Shown: positions 45,865 through 57,732, numbered from the stretch's first letter. The stretch: DNA of 64,000 bases from Chelonoidis abingdonii (GCF_003597395.2 NC_133770.1:81155319-81219318), one strand, 5' to 3'. Notes: generated by a model not told the origin, from the sequence alone. Translations and numbers: made by a program.

Positions 45865-46185
45865 ATGGATGTCACTTTCCAGTACACCGACATCCCTAAC
45901 GATGGCATAGCTGCCTGCCTCATATATTTATAAAACTAAACAATGGACAACCTTCAGATATCTGCCCTAAACACATCGTCAAACTCATCCATTTCATTCT
46001 CACCCATAACAATTTTACATTCAGCAACAAACCATTGGAACAGCCCTGGTACTAGAATGGCTCCTCAATATGCCAACCTCTTCCTGGATCACCTAGAAGA
46101 AGAATTTCTGGACAAATGCACCATGAACCCAATGATATACCTGAGATACACTGATGGTATTTTCATCTCTGGACAGATGGGTTAA
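45865..46185 (+). pseudogene. PLE reverse transcriptase core (broken)
   Basis: MDVTFQYTDIP (from 45865) is motif A with its Asp retained. After stops near 45931, the open part 45943-46185 contains GTRMAPQYANLFLDHLEEEF (residues 36-55), the PLE signature shared with the copy at 22.5 kb, and motif C as YTDG at residues 69-72, where Tyr-x-Asp-Asp is expected. The second Asp is Gly. The stretch between motifs A and B is shortened compared with the copy at 22.5 kb. Downstream, LHRSSIHSKHIKKSVIYSQA at about 46352-46412 is the usual text after the RT. Confidence 0.85.
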
Positions 46186-46296
46186 ACTGCCTCATAAATT
46201 TCCACCACTACTTCAACAACCACCACCTGTCCATCATACTCTCTCTGGAACACTCCCACACTAGCATCAACTTCCCTACCACAATCAACTTCAACA

Positions 46297-46680
46297 ATGG
46301 AACCCTACAGGCAACCATATATGAGAAACCCACGGATCACTACACCTGTCTTCACAGATCCAGTATCCACTCCAAACACATCAAGAAATCTGTTATCTAC
46401 AGCCAGGCACTCAGATATCACAGAATATAATCCAAGGAGAAAGACCAGGATATATACCTTAACACACTTAAATTGCCTTTGCCAAACGTGGACACTCCAC
46501 CAGAGCAGGAGATTGCATCATGGAACAGGCAACCTAAATACCTTGAGACAACCTGCTTCAAAACAGAAATCAAACCCCTCTGCCCACACACCCCTAATCT
46601 TAACCTACCACCCCGCACTGGAACCATCTAGGGTAGCATCAAACAACTACCAACCATGCTCAATGGGGACCCTATCCTGA
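46297..46680 (+). pseudogene. PLE protein, region after RT
   Basis: This part reads in several frames: a SIHSKHIKKSVIYSQALRYH-like text at 46365-46425, a PEQEIASWNRQPKYLETTCF text near 46502-46560 and a PHTPNLNLPPRTGTI text near 46585-46630. It links the RT core to the endonuclease region of the same element. Out-of-frame open frames of 127 codons cover it but have no family match. Confidence 0.55.
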
Positions 46681-47221
46681 AAAAAATCTTTCCTGAACCC
46701 CCGCTTCTGGCCTTCAAACAACCCCCAAACCTCTCCCAGCTCATCATCAGAAGTAAGCTCCCCACAAACCAGGACACACCAACTCAAAGTGGCACCAGAC
46801 CCTGTCAGATGCAACAGATGCAAAACCTGCAGATATATCTCCACTGCTTCCTTGATCAACACCCCTACTATCTACCTTTCAAGATCCATTGATCCTACAC
46901 ATGTTTGTCACAACATATGGTATACCTCATCCAGTGCACAAAATGCCCCAATAACAAGTGTGTGGGTGGAACCAAATAATCATTATACTCTCAGATGAAC
47001 TCACATATAGGGTATTTTTGTCTTTTATCATTTTCCTGTCAGTTGTGGGTCAACATTTTTCAAAAAGTAATCACTCTATGTCTGACCTCATCCTCAAAGG
47101 AAACCTACACAACACTTTCAAAAGACAAGCCTGGCAGTGTAAATCCATTACTCTGCTAGACACTAAAAATCATGGACTGAACAGAGACACTGGATTTCTG
47201 GCTTATTACAGCAATCTGTAA
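46656..47221 (+). pseudogene. PLE C-terminal region with GIY-YIG endonuclease remnant
   Basis: RPCQMQQMQNLQ near 46800 covers the Cys-containing linker (read in the next frame as RCNRCKTC). VYLIQCTKCPNNKCVGGTK at about 46919-46974 is a remnant of the GIY-YIG endonuclease core, in which the YVGET text is reduced to CVGGT. HFSKSNHSMSDLILKGNLHN at 47056-47115 and GLNRDTGFLAYYSN at 47176-47217 are the PLE C-terminal block. PLEs use this nuclease to nick target DNA. Residue changes and breaks indicate a dead copy. Confidence 0.75.
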
Positions 47222-47505
47222 GTTACTAACCCCCTCTTTTTGTCCTATGACTGCAGCGGTGTTAATGGGCCACTCTACCTTGGGTGGTCCCTTACAATAC
47301 CTTCTAACTACTTATGCTAAACAATCTGTTCCATCTTGAATTTTATTGTGGTGCTGTGAGTATCTCTTCCAGACTGGAACGAGAAATCTATGTGACTCGA
47401 AAGCTTGTCTCTCTCACCAGCAGAAGTTGGTCCAATAAAAGATTATTACCGTATCCGCCTTGTCTCTGTAATATCCTGGGACTGGCCTGGCTACAACTGC
47501 AACCA

Positions 47506-48025
47506 TCTAGATTTGTCAGTTGTTTTAAATTATGCAGTGAAGCAACATACAGTCGTATAGGTGGTGATATTCTTCAGTGGGCTTAGGGAAGCCTTTATTA
47601 TTGGATAGACGATCAGCAAATTACAAAGCAGCTAGATAAATAATACAACTAACCATGCAATTAAATAATAATCCCCTGGGAAAACTGATTTTGGGCTATG
47701 AGTCTAACTTGTTGCCTGTTTTTAAAGGGAGTTGTCCAATCATTTAAAGAAGACATTTGCAGTTTATAAAAGGTGTTCAATTTTCAGACCTTTTTTTTTT
47801 TTTTAAACTTCCTGATAGCAATGCCGTTTCCTACCATGGGATTCATATGGGTAACCCAATGGAGCAATACAAACATTAATGAAGAGCAGCAAAATATACC
47901 TGGAGAACTTTTTGTAGAATATTTTCTGGCATTGTATCTTAAATCAGTTAAATATACAAAATGGAAGGCCTCCTTTTATGTTAAATTGAATGAGGTTACC
48001 CAGAAATAGGATGGAGAGAGAGAAA
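47506..48025. other. Unassigned sequence
   Basis: A poly-T tract at 47790-47803. An open frame at 47773-48009 (79 codons, starts MFNFQTFFFFLNF) has no recognised homology and no gene context. Confidence 0.4.
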
Positions 48026-48029
48026 AGGT

Positions 48030-48525
48030 GTAGAAGTCTCCTTGAGCCTAATTGTAATGCCCAGCCCTGGACTCATTCCTGGCACATTTGAACCAAACCT
48101 GACCCAAGTGTGGTGATCGAATCCTTTTCTGACCTGACCCGAACTTGACATTTCCCCCATAATCTGTGTCAGCACTGCCACCTCGTCCTTGGGGGTTGGC
48201 CTAGTGGGAACTTCTTGCTCCCCACACTGCAAGGCCACAATCCTTCTCCAGCTACCTCCTGCCCATGGGGTCAGCTCAGCCCGGCTGCATTCTCCACTCC
48301 TGCCATCCATGGGTGCCTTGATGCACTGTGTGTGCTGCAGAGTGAAAGGTGCTGTGATACATCAGCACACTCTCACAGTGCAAAGTGGCAGGAGCAGGCT
48401 ATACAGCCGCTGCCTTGCCAACCCCATGGGCAAGAGGTGATCAGAGCCAGCCCGAGAAGGTCTGGTTGTTTTCTGACATGACCTGATGTCAGGTTCAGGT
48501 AGGGTTGCAGGGCTCTTAGGAGGGG
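48030..48525. repeat. MITE-like GC-rich repeat
   Basis: TTTTCTGACCTGACCCGAAC at the left and TTTTCTGACATGACCTGATG, TCAGGTTCAGGTAGGGTTG at the right suggest degraded ends built from ACCTGACCCG-type units. The frames in the GC-rich interior (up to 104 codons) are compositional. Confidence 0.45.
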
Positions 48526-49299
48526 GTCAGGGTCAGAGCCCAGTGGGGATCCCAGAGACAGCTGGAATTGAGGAGGGATGTATCATCCTAACACTGTGAA
48601 GGAGCAATTGGAGAGGAAGGAGAAGGACGGTCACAAAAAAATTGAGGAAATAATGCAATAATTAATAAAATAACGGAGTAATATATTTCTATTTAACAGT
48701 ATTATTACACTGTGAAAATAATATTAAAAGGAAGCATTTTATGAGTACTTACAGTTTCAGGCCTTTTGATGTTTTTTCCTCTCCGAGAAAGACAGGAGCA
48801 CTGATAAAGTAAAAAAGTACAAGCAGTGTAATTGCTCTGCTTAAAAATTAAAAAACCCTCAAACTTACAAATACGAACATTAATTGCTCATTTTATTAAT
48901 TAAAGCTACTTTTTGTGTTTTCATAATTCCCCTCCCACCCCCAGTTTTTAAAAAAGTACTCATAATTGTTGCTTTTATGTGCATGTACAAGTAAGGCCCT
49001 GATCATGCTAACACTTATGCACATGCACAATCTTAACACATGAACAGTCGCACTGGCTTCAGAGTATAGATATACACTAGCATGTAAGTCTTAGAAGGGT
49101 GAGTGGGACTTTAAATTCTTGTCTTGAGGTCTGATCCAGGTGGGAGGCCCCTGTATCATCCATCTGAAGTATCATTGAAATTAGTGGGGCTCCACAAAGT
49201 TTCAGGGAATCTGTCTGCATAGATCAGTTTGCAGGATCAAGGTGCTCAACACAAAAGTAGTATAACAAAGCTCCATAAGACTCCTGACATAGTAGAGTT

Positions 49300-49395
49300 A
49301 GAAAGCCAGATCCTCAGCTGGTATAAATTGGCATAGTTAAATTGAATACAGTGTAGCTACACCAGGTCACACCAGCTGATGATCTGACCCATAAT
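49300..49395. repeat. Short palindromic repeat
   Basis: AGCCAGATCCTCAGCTGGTA at the left and CACCAGCTGATGATCTGACC at the right are inverted. The middle CATAGTTAAATTGAATACAG, TGTAGCTACA is the decayed palindrome. The same family, split by a hAT MITE, lies at 52885-53145. Confidence 0.7.
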
Positions 49396-49769
49396 ATAAA
49401 TCTATCCCTCTACCAAAATTAATGAATTTATGTTTTGAGCAAATAAGGGATAGAATTAGCTCTTTTATAATTGGCTTGTTTGTGAATAACTTGTGCCATC
49501 TGAATTTGATCTAAATATTTACAAAAGTATATCAAAGTATATCAATATACTTCCCATTTAAAATAAGCAGAACTAAAAGTGTGAAGGGATGCTCATAATT
49601 TGAATTGTTTGTAAATTATTTTTAAAAATTCTATTTTCTGGTAGAGTACCGTTTTAAAATAATGTTCTGATTTTTTAAAATTCTGTTAAATATGTGTGTG
49701 TGTATCTATGTGTTCCTCCCAACAAACATACACCTATAAAAACATGGGTATTTCGGTTCCCTTGGTCAT

Positions 49770-50930
49770 TTTATGTAAGTCTTTTGCCCAGGATTAAAAA
49801 CCTCACCACCTCATATGATTGTACCCACCCCTTCTCCCTAGGATCTATTGATGCCAATTGACAGAAGGTACAGAGGGGATGCATGGGGTTTTACAGGGAT
49901 CCCCTGGATCAGGTACATGCATAATAATTCACCAAAGGGTGGCATATAAGGTATCTACTAAGAGCCAATAGCTTACTGTCACCATAGGTAATATTTAAGA
50001 AGTTATGTATTTATACTGGAAATTAAGTTCTTAAAGCCTTGAAGTTAAAAGCAGGTCACATAGAGGTGATAGGCCTTGGAGAGATTCTGTTCAGGCAGAG
50101 AGTAGGAGATCCTTGTTTCTTGCTATCTGGTCAAACATATATTGTACATTGTATGTATCACAATGAAGGCATATTTGCATTATTGAGCATGATGCTAATC
50201 AAAAAAGTGTGAAACCACAAGGAGAGGAAAGCTTCAGGAAAAAAACAAAAACACCACGGGGTATCCTGTTTATGAGTAAAGATGCTGGATTTTTGGGTTA
50301 TAACTGGGGATACTGAGGAACTCCCAGGATCCTTCATTGAGGAGATGAACTGTGTCAGCGTGTTCTACCTTATGAAAGGAAGGTTACAGCCAACCTGGCT
50401 GGAAAATGCTGCAAAGACTTTAGACAGAAAAATATCTTATTCATTAAGTCTACGCTCTAGAATACATGTTATTATTTTACTTTACATGTAACCATTTGTT
50501 TCCAATACTTTTACTTGCTACTTCTCACATCTCTATACTTTTGTTAAATAAACCTTTACTTGCTTTCATTATAGATGTATCTAAGTGCTGTGTGTTAAGC
50601 AGAGCTGTGATCTAAAGTGCAACTGGTAAGCTGAGGGGTACTGTTCCTTTGGGAGCAGTGGATCTGTGAATTCTGTGTGTCCAGCAGAGCAGGGGCTGGA
50701 CACTCCAGTGATCTGCTCAGAGGGCTTGGGAGTTGGAACACACCTTTGTTTACCCTAGAGGGACAGCAGAGCCTGCACAGGCTAAGAGGGAAGTGCTTGT
50801 GTGTTGTCCATGGTCGGGGGAGTCAGGGAGCTGACACCCAGTAGGTACAGACAAGGCTTCCTCGCGCTAAGGGCAGTTAGTAGCAAGGTGCTTCACAGCC
50901 CTGAATACACCTGGCAGACATCACACACCC
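49770..50930 (+). mobile_element. Probable solo LTR of an endogenous retrovirus-like element
   Basis: A unit of about 1.1 kb holds a poly-A signal AATAAA at 50547-50552, about two thirds of the way along, followed by a T/G-rich stretch (GTGCTGTGTGTTAAGCAG) and a GC-rich downstream part with GAGCTGACACCCAGTAGGTA. That is the U3-R-U5 layout of an LTR. Exact TG and CA ends and target duplication could not be fixed. The 69-codon frame in it has no homology. No gag, pol or env gene flanks it. Confidence 0.5.
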
Positions 50931-51945
50931 CCTTTTTTCCTCTGTGCACCCACATGCCTGCTACCTCTCATCTCCACTTTCAGTTTCAGATATGTTGCCT
51001 TTGGGACCATAACCAGAGGAAAGTACATTGGAGCACCCCACAGAGCAGTATATGAGTGATGCAGTTGACCGTTAACAAAGCAGTGAAACTAATTATATAT
51101 TCATTGGCAAATGCACACAGTAAATGAACTGGAACAATAGAGACAAATATTTTCCTTCTAATCGCTTTCTGGTCTATTAATCTTAAGTGTTATTTGTAGC
51201 TGTAATGAATACAGAACCTTCAGCTGAAATTGTGATTTCTCAAGTTTACCATGTCCCTTTAACTTAGCTTTACGAGGTAATGTTGAGCAGCCTCTGTTAG
51301 CATGGCAACAATCAGCTATCATGTTCAGAACATGGAGAGCAAGATTGCCTTCGGAGAATGTGTTACTATATTTAACATTAAGGGCCATTCAAAAATATCT
51401 GGAGTTACAAAACTTTTACAGCACAGACAATCTGCTGTTCTGCAGTGAATCTTCAGTCAAACAAATATGAGTGAGAAATCACTCCTAAGAAATACAGCCC
51501 AAAAATACATCTTTGCAAAAATATGAAGATCTTTGCCAGCTTCTCTACTTCCACTTTATTGTGATGATGATTATGGTAGTTCAAGTAGTGATGACTATAG
51601 TTAAGGATGTCCAACATTTTCCATTATAGACCCTTTTCCTTTATATCTAAAAGACAAGATATAACAGGTGGTCACGTGAAGTATGAGGTAACAAAAATAA
51701 TGAGATGTTTTAGTACACAGTACCTGTATGCACAACTCATAGCCCACAAGTAACAGTAATTGCCACTCACTACCTGCCTAACTATTATTATATGTCGGTT
51801 TTCTGTATGCATTACAGTAGAGGTGAGTTCTGAGGTGGGACTTGGAAAATAAGATGTTGACTTTATGCATTTTGACTGGGAACTTGCGCGCACACGAGGG
51901 GCAAATTGGAAGAAAAAACAAAGATTTGTGTGAGAGAAACAGATG
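50931..51945. other. Unassigned AT-rich sequence
   Basis: No recognisable feature. Confidence 0.4.
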
Positions 51946-51955
51946 AGCAGGAAAT

Positions 51956-52535
51956 TAGGGTTGCCAACTTTCTATTCCCAGAAAACCGAACACTCCTGCC
52001 CTGCCTCTTCTCCGAGGCCCCGCGCCTGCCCGCTCCATCCCCGCTCCCTCCATCGCTTGGTCTCCCCACCCTCACTCACTTTCACTGGGCTGGGATGGGG
52101 TTAGGGTGCAGGAGGGAGATTAAGTCTCTGGCTGGGAGTGTGGGCTCTGGGGTGGGGCCAGGGATAAGGGGTTTGAGGTGTGGGAGAGGGCTCTGGGCTG
52201 AGGCAGGGGATTGGGGTGTTGGGGGGTGAGGACTTGGGCTGGGGTGCAGGCTCTGGAGTGGGGCTGGGGATGAGAGGTTTGGGGTACAGGAGGGGACTCC
52301 TGGATGGGGGAGAGGGTTGGGATGTTGGGGTGCATGTGGGGTCTTGGCAGGGCTTACTGTGGCTTCCAGGAAGCAGCTGCCAGATCCCTGCAGCCCTTTA
52401 GGAGCATGGGTGGCCAGGGAGACTCTGCACACTGTCCTCAAACCCGCAGGTCCCATTGGTCTCAGTTCCCGACCAACTGGAGCTGCTGAGCTGGCAGTAG
52501 GGGCGGGGGCAGTGTGCAGGAGATAATGATTCTGA
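51956..52535. repeat. GC-rich repeat with degenerate GGGGTTGGGGTGC-type units
   Basis: It opens AGGGTTGCCAACTTTCTATT and contains serial near-copies of GGGGT(T/G)GGGGTGCAGGAGG and GGGCTCTGGGGTGGGGC at 52090-52330. A part CCCATTGGTCTCAGTTCCCG, ACCAACTGGAGCTGC near 52450 parallels the palindrome core of the element at 19.95 kb. The open frames of 61-172 codons on both strands are products of this repetition. Confidence 0.65.
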
Positions 52536-52884
52536 GATGGTGTTATAGAGAGAAAATTTACTAAATAATGTAAGTACTTGTGCAAATTCTTAGTGACCAA
52601 ATTCTCAAATTACTGTTTCTCATTTTCTGAAGGTACACTACCTTGAAAACTGTAATCCATTTAATTATCTTTATTCTACAGAGAGAAGATTGATGTTTTT
52701 TTGTTGTTGTTTTTTGTAATCAGCAAAAAATACCTTTCTACTTGGCATCTCAGTAATTTTGAAAGCCTCAGTATTTTTCTACAATATGAGGACTAAGACT
52801 AAATGCAGTTTTCTCATTGAGATCTAAGTGATGAATTATACAAAGGTGTTCCACTTTATTATCTTTTAGAAGAATCCAGAAACT

Positions 52885-53145
52885 CAGAAGTCTAGATCTT
52901 CAGCTGCAGTAAATCAGTATAGCTCCATTAGATTCCAGGGCTGCCAGGGGCGGGCAAGTGGGGTAATTTGCTCCAGGCCCTGCAGGGCTCCCCACAAGAA
53001 TATAGTATTCTATAGTATTGCAACTTTTTTTAGGGAAGGGGTCCCCGAAATTGCTTTCCCTCAGACCCCCTGAATCCTCTGGGCAGCCCTGTTAGATTCA
53101 GTGGGGCTCTGCTGATTTACATTAAGAGGATCTGGCCTACAGTTT
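52885..53145. repeat. Short palindromic repeat, interrupted
   Basis: TCTAGATCTTCAGCTGCAGT, AAATCAGTATAGCTCCATTA at the left and GTGGGGCTCTGCTGATTTAC, ATTAAGAGGATCTGGCCTAC at the right form the two arms of the same palindrome family as 49300-49395. A 156-bp MITE lies between them. Confidence 0.75.
52936..53091. mobile_element. 156-bp hAT-like MITE nested in a palindrome
   Basis: CAGGGCTGCCAGGGG at the left and CTCTGGGCAGCCCTG at the right are inverted. The 8-bp repeat TTAGATTC flanks it exactly (52928-52935 and 53092-53099). It holds an AT-rich middle and GC-rich ends and no gene. Confidence 0.93.
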
Positions 53146-53839
53146 AATTTATATCTCATGTATGCAATACCACACTATCAATATCTAACATTTTGAAGGA
53201 CTTTATAAGCTTTAAATGGCACTCATGTATTTTCAATACAAAAAATATATATATTATAAGAATGCTAAGGCTGCAAAGTGAAGCATTCAAAAGTGAGGAA
53301 ATGACAAAGTTAAGGTTATTGCCAAACCTTAATTCTGCTCCTTTGTGTTTATGCGTTATAATGCAATCTTGAATTGCCTGAGGTCATGCTATTATTTCTG
53401 CAGGACCCCTGCTTTAGTCCAAACACAAGGTGGATGATGCACAGTGAATGAGGCTGCTGAGTGAGCTCTGCTTTTATTTATCCTAAGTGTTTAATGGCCA
53501 AACCCATACCTATTTTATTGTGCACAATCTAAACTTTGCACTAAATGACAGATCTTCTGAGCCCCTGCTTTATTTGCCACACACACACTGTCTTATTCAG
53601 AATACACTGTCCATCTTGTGCAGTGAGGATCCAGAACTTCACTTAAATCAGTCTTAAATTTAGACTAAGTCCACTGTGGCACTTGCAGATAGAATTTGGC
53701 TCAGCATAAGCCATGGATCCACAAGACCTTTGTTCCATTCAATACCTATCTGCTTCATTCACTGTCGTCATTTATGCTGTGCAATGAATGAAGCAAGGAT
53801 TGTGCAGAAACAGTAATATGTCATCATATAATCAAATAC

Positions 53840-53960
53840 TTTGGATGGGATTTTCAAAAGTGCCTAGTGAGTTAGGCATCCTAACTTGCATTGAAAGTAA
53901 ATACGAGTTAAAAAGCTATCTCATTTTGGCTCTTCTGAAAATCCTACCCTCTATTGTAAT
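53840..53960. repeat. Palindromic repeat fragment
   Basis: GGGATTTTCAAAAGTGCCTA, GTGAGTTAGGCATCCTAACT and at the right GGCTCTTCTGAAAATCCTAC are arranged as a decayed inverted repeat. Confidence 0.55.
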
Positions 53961-54534
53961 GCATATACAAAAGAACAGTATTAGGGTTATTTTGGCATTT
54001 ACTGATTTTGAGTGCTTTGTGAGCTTTATTCTTTTACTGTACTTCTTTGTATGGAATTTTTAAATTTTTAAAAGAAAAATAATAAAACAGGCATTCTATA
54101 ATGTGGAAGTATTTGCTACAGAAATAGAATCCTGGCTCCTGGTCTTAGACAAGGACTCAGTACTAGTGCAGCGAGTGTAGTTTAAGATTGCTGTGATCAA
54201 GCTGCCAAATGCAGACTCCACAGATAATCTTCTACCTCATTTTACACAGAACATCAATGCTAACTGAGATTATTTTTAATCTGGTTAGCTATTTCTCCTT
54301 GATTACACTTTTGTGTGGTCCAGGTACCAGGCGAATGATTGCCATCTACTAGAAATCTACTCATTTAATACAACAATGAATATGGCAGTCCTCAAATGTA
54401 GCTAGGTTGGGAAGACACAAAGCCAGACTACATCATAAACTAGATATATGCAAATCTGATGCTCATCCCAGGGCTAGTATACTGCCCATTTCCGTACTAT
54501 ATACAATCCTCCTCAAATGAGTGTAATCACAGAA

Positions 54535-55290
54535 TCAGAGGAGTACAAGAGAAAGGTAATCTACTTTCTCTCTTGACCAAACAGATTTTCTATGTGCAGT
54601 TGTTCCCCATAGTACATTTTTAGTGTTTTGTCTAGTTTAGCTTAAATGTCTCAAGCAATGGGCACTCCATCTCTTTCCTTGAGAGACCTTTTCACATCTT
54701 CACTATCTCTTGTTCATTTCATACCATTGCTCCTTGTATACACCACATTGTGTATCTGCCATATTATCCTTCTGAATACATGATGCTTACATCCTTGAGA
54801 TATTTATGTGCTCTTATCTGTAGATCTCATATAGTTGTGTTTAGTAGAGATCTTTTACTAAGTGTATCGTTTAAATTCCATAATACTTTTCTTGTTCTTC
54901 TCTGAGCGCCATACAATTTATTACTGTCTTTCTTGTAATGAGGAATCCAGAACTTTGTTCAGTATTTCAGATGTGGTTTGACCAGAATTGTGTGAAGAAT
55001 TATTACTTTCCTAGTCCGTGCATGCTTTGCACATATGGCCTAAACTTGCAATAGCCCAATCTGCTAACATATTGCTTTGCAAACTAACGTCTAATTTTCT
55101 ACCCACTATTAACCCTAGCTCATTCTACTGCTTTCTTCCTCTCATTGAATATTTGTATTTTGATTTATTTTTTCCTAGAAGCTTATGGATTTATAGGTGG
55201 AACTTCATTTTTTGTTTTTTTCCTGCCCTTTTTATAATTTCTTTAGGTCCCTTTGTATATTTTATCTTACCTTGCTTGTGTTTACATTGG
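54535..55290 (-). mobile_element. CR1-like LINE 3' part, antisense, old
   Basis: CACAGAATCAGAGGAGTACA, CTCAAGCAATGGGCACTCCA, CATACCATTGCTCCTTGTAT, CAGAACTTTGTTCAGTATTT, CAGATGTGGTTTGACCAGAA are the reverse complement of CR1 C-terminal coding sequence and tail, in the right order. Identity is low. The 117- and 89-codon frames over the 3' part are not coding. Confidence 0.7.
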
Positions 55291-55615
55291 TGTGCTGTTA
55301 CTCCCAATAGTAAGCATTTATATAGTGTTTTCATCTTTAATTCATTTGGTAGTGTTTGTAAAGAGCTTTGATTTTCATACCTTTTTTGAGATAGGGAAGT
55401 ATTATTACCCCCACTGATGGGGACATAAAAGCAAAGTGATGTAGACTTGTCCAAGGCCACAGAGCTAGTCGGGAGCAGCGTTGGCTTTGGAAGTCATGCG
55501 TTCTAGCTTCCTATGCTGTGTTCTGCTTTAGTGGTCTCAGAAGAACCAGAATGCATCTCTTTAACATTCATATAACTAGCTAACTAGCTCTTTTATGCTG
55601 TACTAACCTGTAGAT

Positions 55616-55927
55616 CAGGGGTCAGCAACTTTTCAGAAGTGGTGTGCTGAGCCTTCGTTTATTCATTTCAATTTAAGGTTTCGCATGCCAGTCATACATT
55701 TTAACGTTTTTAGAAGGTCTCTTTCTATAAGTCTATAATATATAACAAAGCTATTGTTGTACGTAAAATAAATAAGGTTTTTAAAATGTTTAAGAAGCTT
55801 CATTTAAAATTAAATTAAAATGCGGAGCCCCTTCGGACTGGTGGCCAGGACCCAGGCAGTGTGAGTGCCACTGAAAATCAGCTTGCGTGCTGCCTTCGGC
55901 AAACGTGCCATAGGTTGTCTACAACTG
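55616..55927. mobile_element. hAT-like MITE with 8-bp target duplication
   Basis: It begins CAGGGGTCAGCAACTTTTCA and ends TAGGTTGTCTACAACTG. The direct repeat CTGTAGAT is at 55608-55615 and 55928-55935. The AT-rich middle contains TTTCTATAAGTCTATAATAT, and the right third contains GTGGCCAGGACCCAGGCAGT. 312 bp, no transposase. Confidence 0.92.
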
Positions 55928-55935
55928 CTGTAGAT

Positions 55936-57640
55936 GTTTTTGTACTTGTAAATCTTGTCTCATAACAAGTTTATTTCACTTTGGATATTAATTGTACAAT
56001 ATAATCAGTCACAATATAAGGAGACATAAATAAAATAATCCTGTAGTGAATTTATTTTTTCATGGAAGATTAGGCTCTATAGGTGATTTAGATTCTGATG
56101 AAGCAGGAAGATGCCTAATATACTCTTCTAATACAGTTTTTAAAGATTACACCTGTCTTTAAAGTGAGTTATACGGTGCTTGCCGATGCAGTCTTTACTG
56201 AAAAAGGTGTTTTGACTGTTGTAAGTAGGGACATATAGTTATTAATAGAAGTACTTTAGTATCACTTGAATATGATTATATCTGTGCAAATTACATGTAT
56301 AAAAGAGAATATTTGTATATTGCTAACAATTTATCATAACTATTAGGTGCCAATGCTTTTGAGATATATCTATCTGTTTTTACACTATATCATAGCATCT
56401 GAGTATCTAATTATTTATGGCTCTTATCTGAGAGATTTCGAAGTTAGATTGCAAAATGGTTTACAATAGCTTCTAAACATAAAAAAAATTAAAAATATAC
56501 CCCACAAAACTTCACTGGTCTGTTTAACAAAATATCCCATTTTTGTAAATATAGTGAATAAAGAGAGTGAAAATGGTATGGCACATCATGTGTGTTTAAT
56601 CTGTTTCACATAAATTTGCTGTGAAAGTTCTGTTTCAATATAGATAATGTCCAGTTTGTTCTAAACATGCAGTTGTACTATAAGTGTAATTTGTGGAGAC
56701 CGTTATGGATCTCAAGAGCTTTTTCATCATTCCGTGTATAGAATTAATCTTCTCCTAAATGCTCATTCAGAAAATGCCAGAAGACGGCTCTGGGTGGTTG
56801 CCATGACAGATATTATTCTTCTGGCTCCTCTGAGAGCTACATTTCTAGAAACTGTGAATGTTTTCAAGTTTATCACAGCAGGAAGCTATGGTTATCCTGC
56901 TTTTTACACCGATAGTTTTCTTCTGTAGTCTAATCACCTAATTTTTTCCTCTCTTCTTTTCATGAAGCACTGTTTAGAATTGTTTAAATTGTCATTACTT
57001 GGCTACACTCTAAGCAAATTAGAACAGTATCTTTTTCATTATGGGGACAAAAAAGGGAGAGAAAGTATTTCAAGCATAATTGTCCCACATTGATGAATAT
57101 AAGCAAAATTACTGCGTATGGTGCATAGTCTAATGAAAATGACAGAATTTCCTGATAAATGCATAGATTAAAGTGGAGAATCTATAAAGAGTTCTTTTCT
57201 CAAATCCCTGTATACTAGTAGGTCATTGCAGGCAGATATTGCAAAGAAGATTCTGCTGGTTTCAGCAAGGTAGTAGGAAACTTTCCTGTTTGCATGTATT
57301 TCTTTTTTAAAAATCCACAATATATTAAGAAATATTTTTCTTTGATATCCATTTAACTTAAAATATGAATGTGATATAGCCATATGTAACATTTTGAAAT
57401 CCAATTCTGAATCAGTCCCACGGTATTTAGTTTCCTTCTGGACCAAAATCCTGGGGCCAATATGAGTTTGTATCATCTTTGTTCCCGTTTTCATTTGTAG
57501 GAAGTTGTGCAGTTGGAGTCCCAAATGAGAACAAAAAACTTGGAAAGTAAAAAACACTTCACATTCCTGTACTGATAACTGTGACTGCCAAACAAAACAT
57601 GACTAAGCTGGTGTCAGGAATCGTTTGATTTTATGGGTGG
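55936..57640. other. Unassigned AT-rich sequence
   Basis: No repeat end recognised. A 129-codon minus-strand frame (57168-57557) and a 64-codon plus-strand frame (56734-56928) exist but lack any recognised motif. Confidence 0.4.
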
Positions 57641-57641
57641 G

Positions 57642-57732
57642 AATTTCATAAGTGCTCAGTGTTGGCCTAATTCTCATTAACTTCAAAGGAAACAGAGTTA
57701 GGCAAATGCTGAATGCTTTTGAAAATCCCACG
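57642..57732. repeat. Short palindromic repeat
   Basis: GGGAATTTCATAAGTGCTCA, GTGTTGGCC at the left and AATGCTGAATGCTTTTGAAA, ATCCC at the right are a decayed inverted pair around CTCATTAACTTCAAAGGAAA. Confidence 0.55.

Larger units (their letters stand above)
45598..47505 (+). mobile_element. Penelope-like element (second copy), plus strand
   Basis: The 5' side starts GACAAGGTGGGTGAGGTAAT, ATCTTTTATTGGATCAACTT, and the 3' side ends GTTGGTCCAATAAAAGATTA, TTACCGTATCCGCCTTGTCT: the two ends are inverted copies. Between them, in order, are RT motif A at about 45865 (MDVTFQYTD), the RT motif at 46050, an endonuclease-like block at 46916 and the C-terminal block at 47040-47221. This is a different PLE family from the one at 21-24 kb. 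Many stops. Confidence 0.85.

Noticed and set aside
47773..48009. 79-codon plus-strand frame starting in a poly-T tract
   Set aside because: The start lies in low-complexity T-rich DNA and no homology was recognised.
52082..52600. 172-codon minus-strand open frame
   Set aside because: Its Pro/Ser/His-rich text comes from tandem GGGGTTGGGG-type units, not from a gene.
57168..57557. 129-codon minus-strand open frame
   Set aside because: No recognised motif, no splice or promoter context, and AT-rich composition like the flanks. Left as a chance frame.
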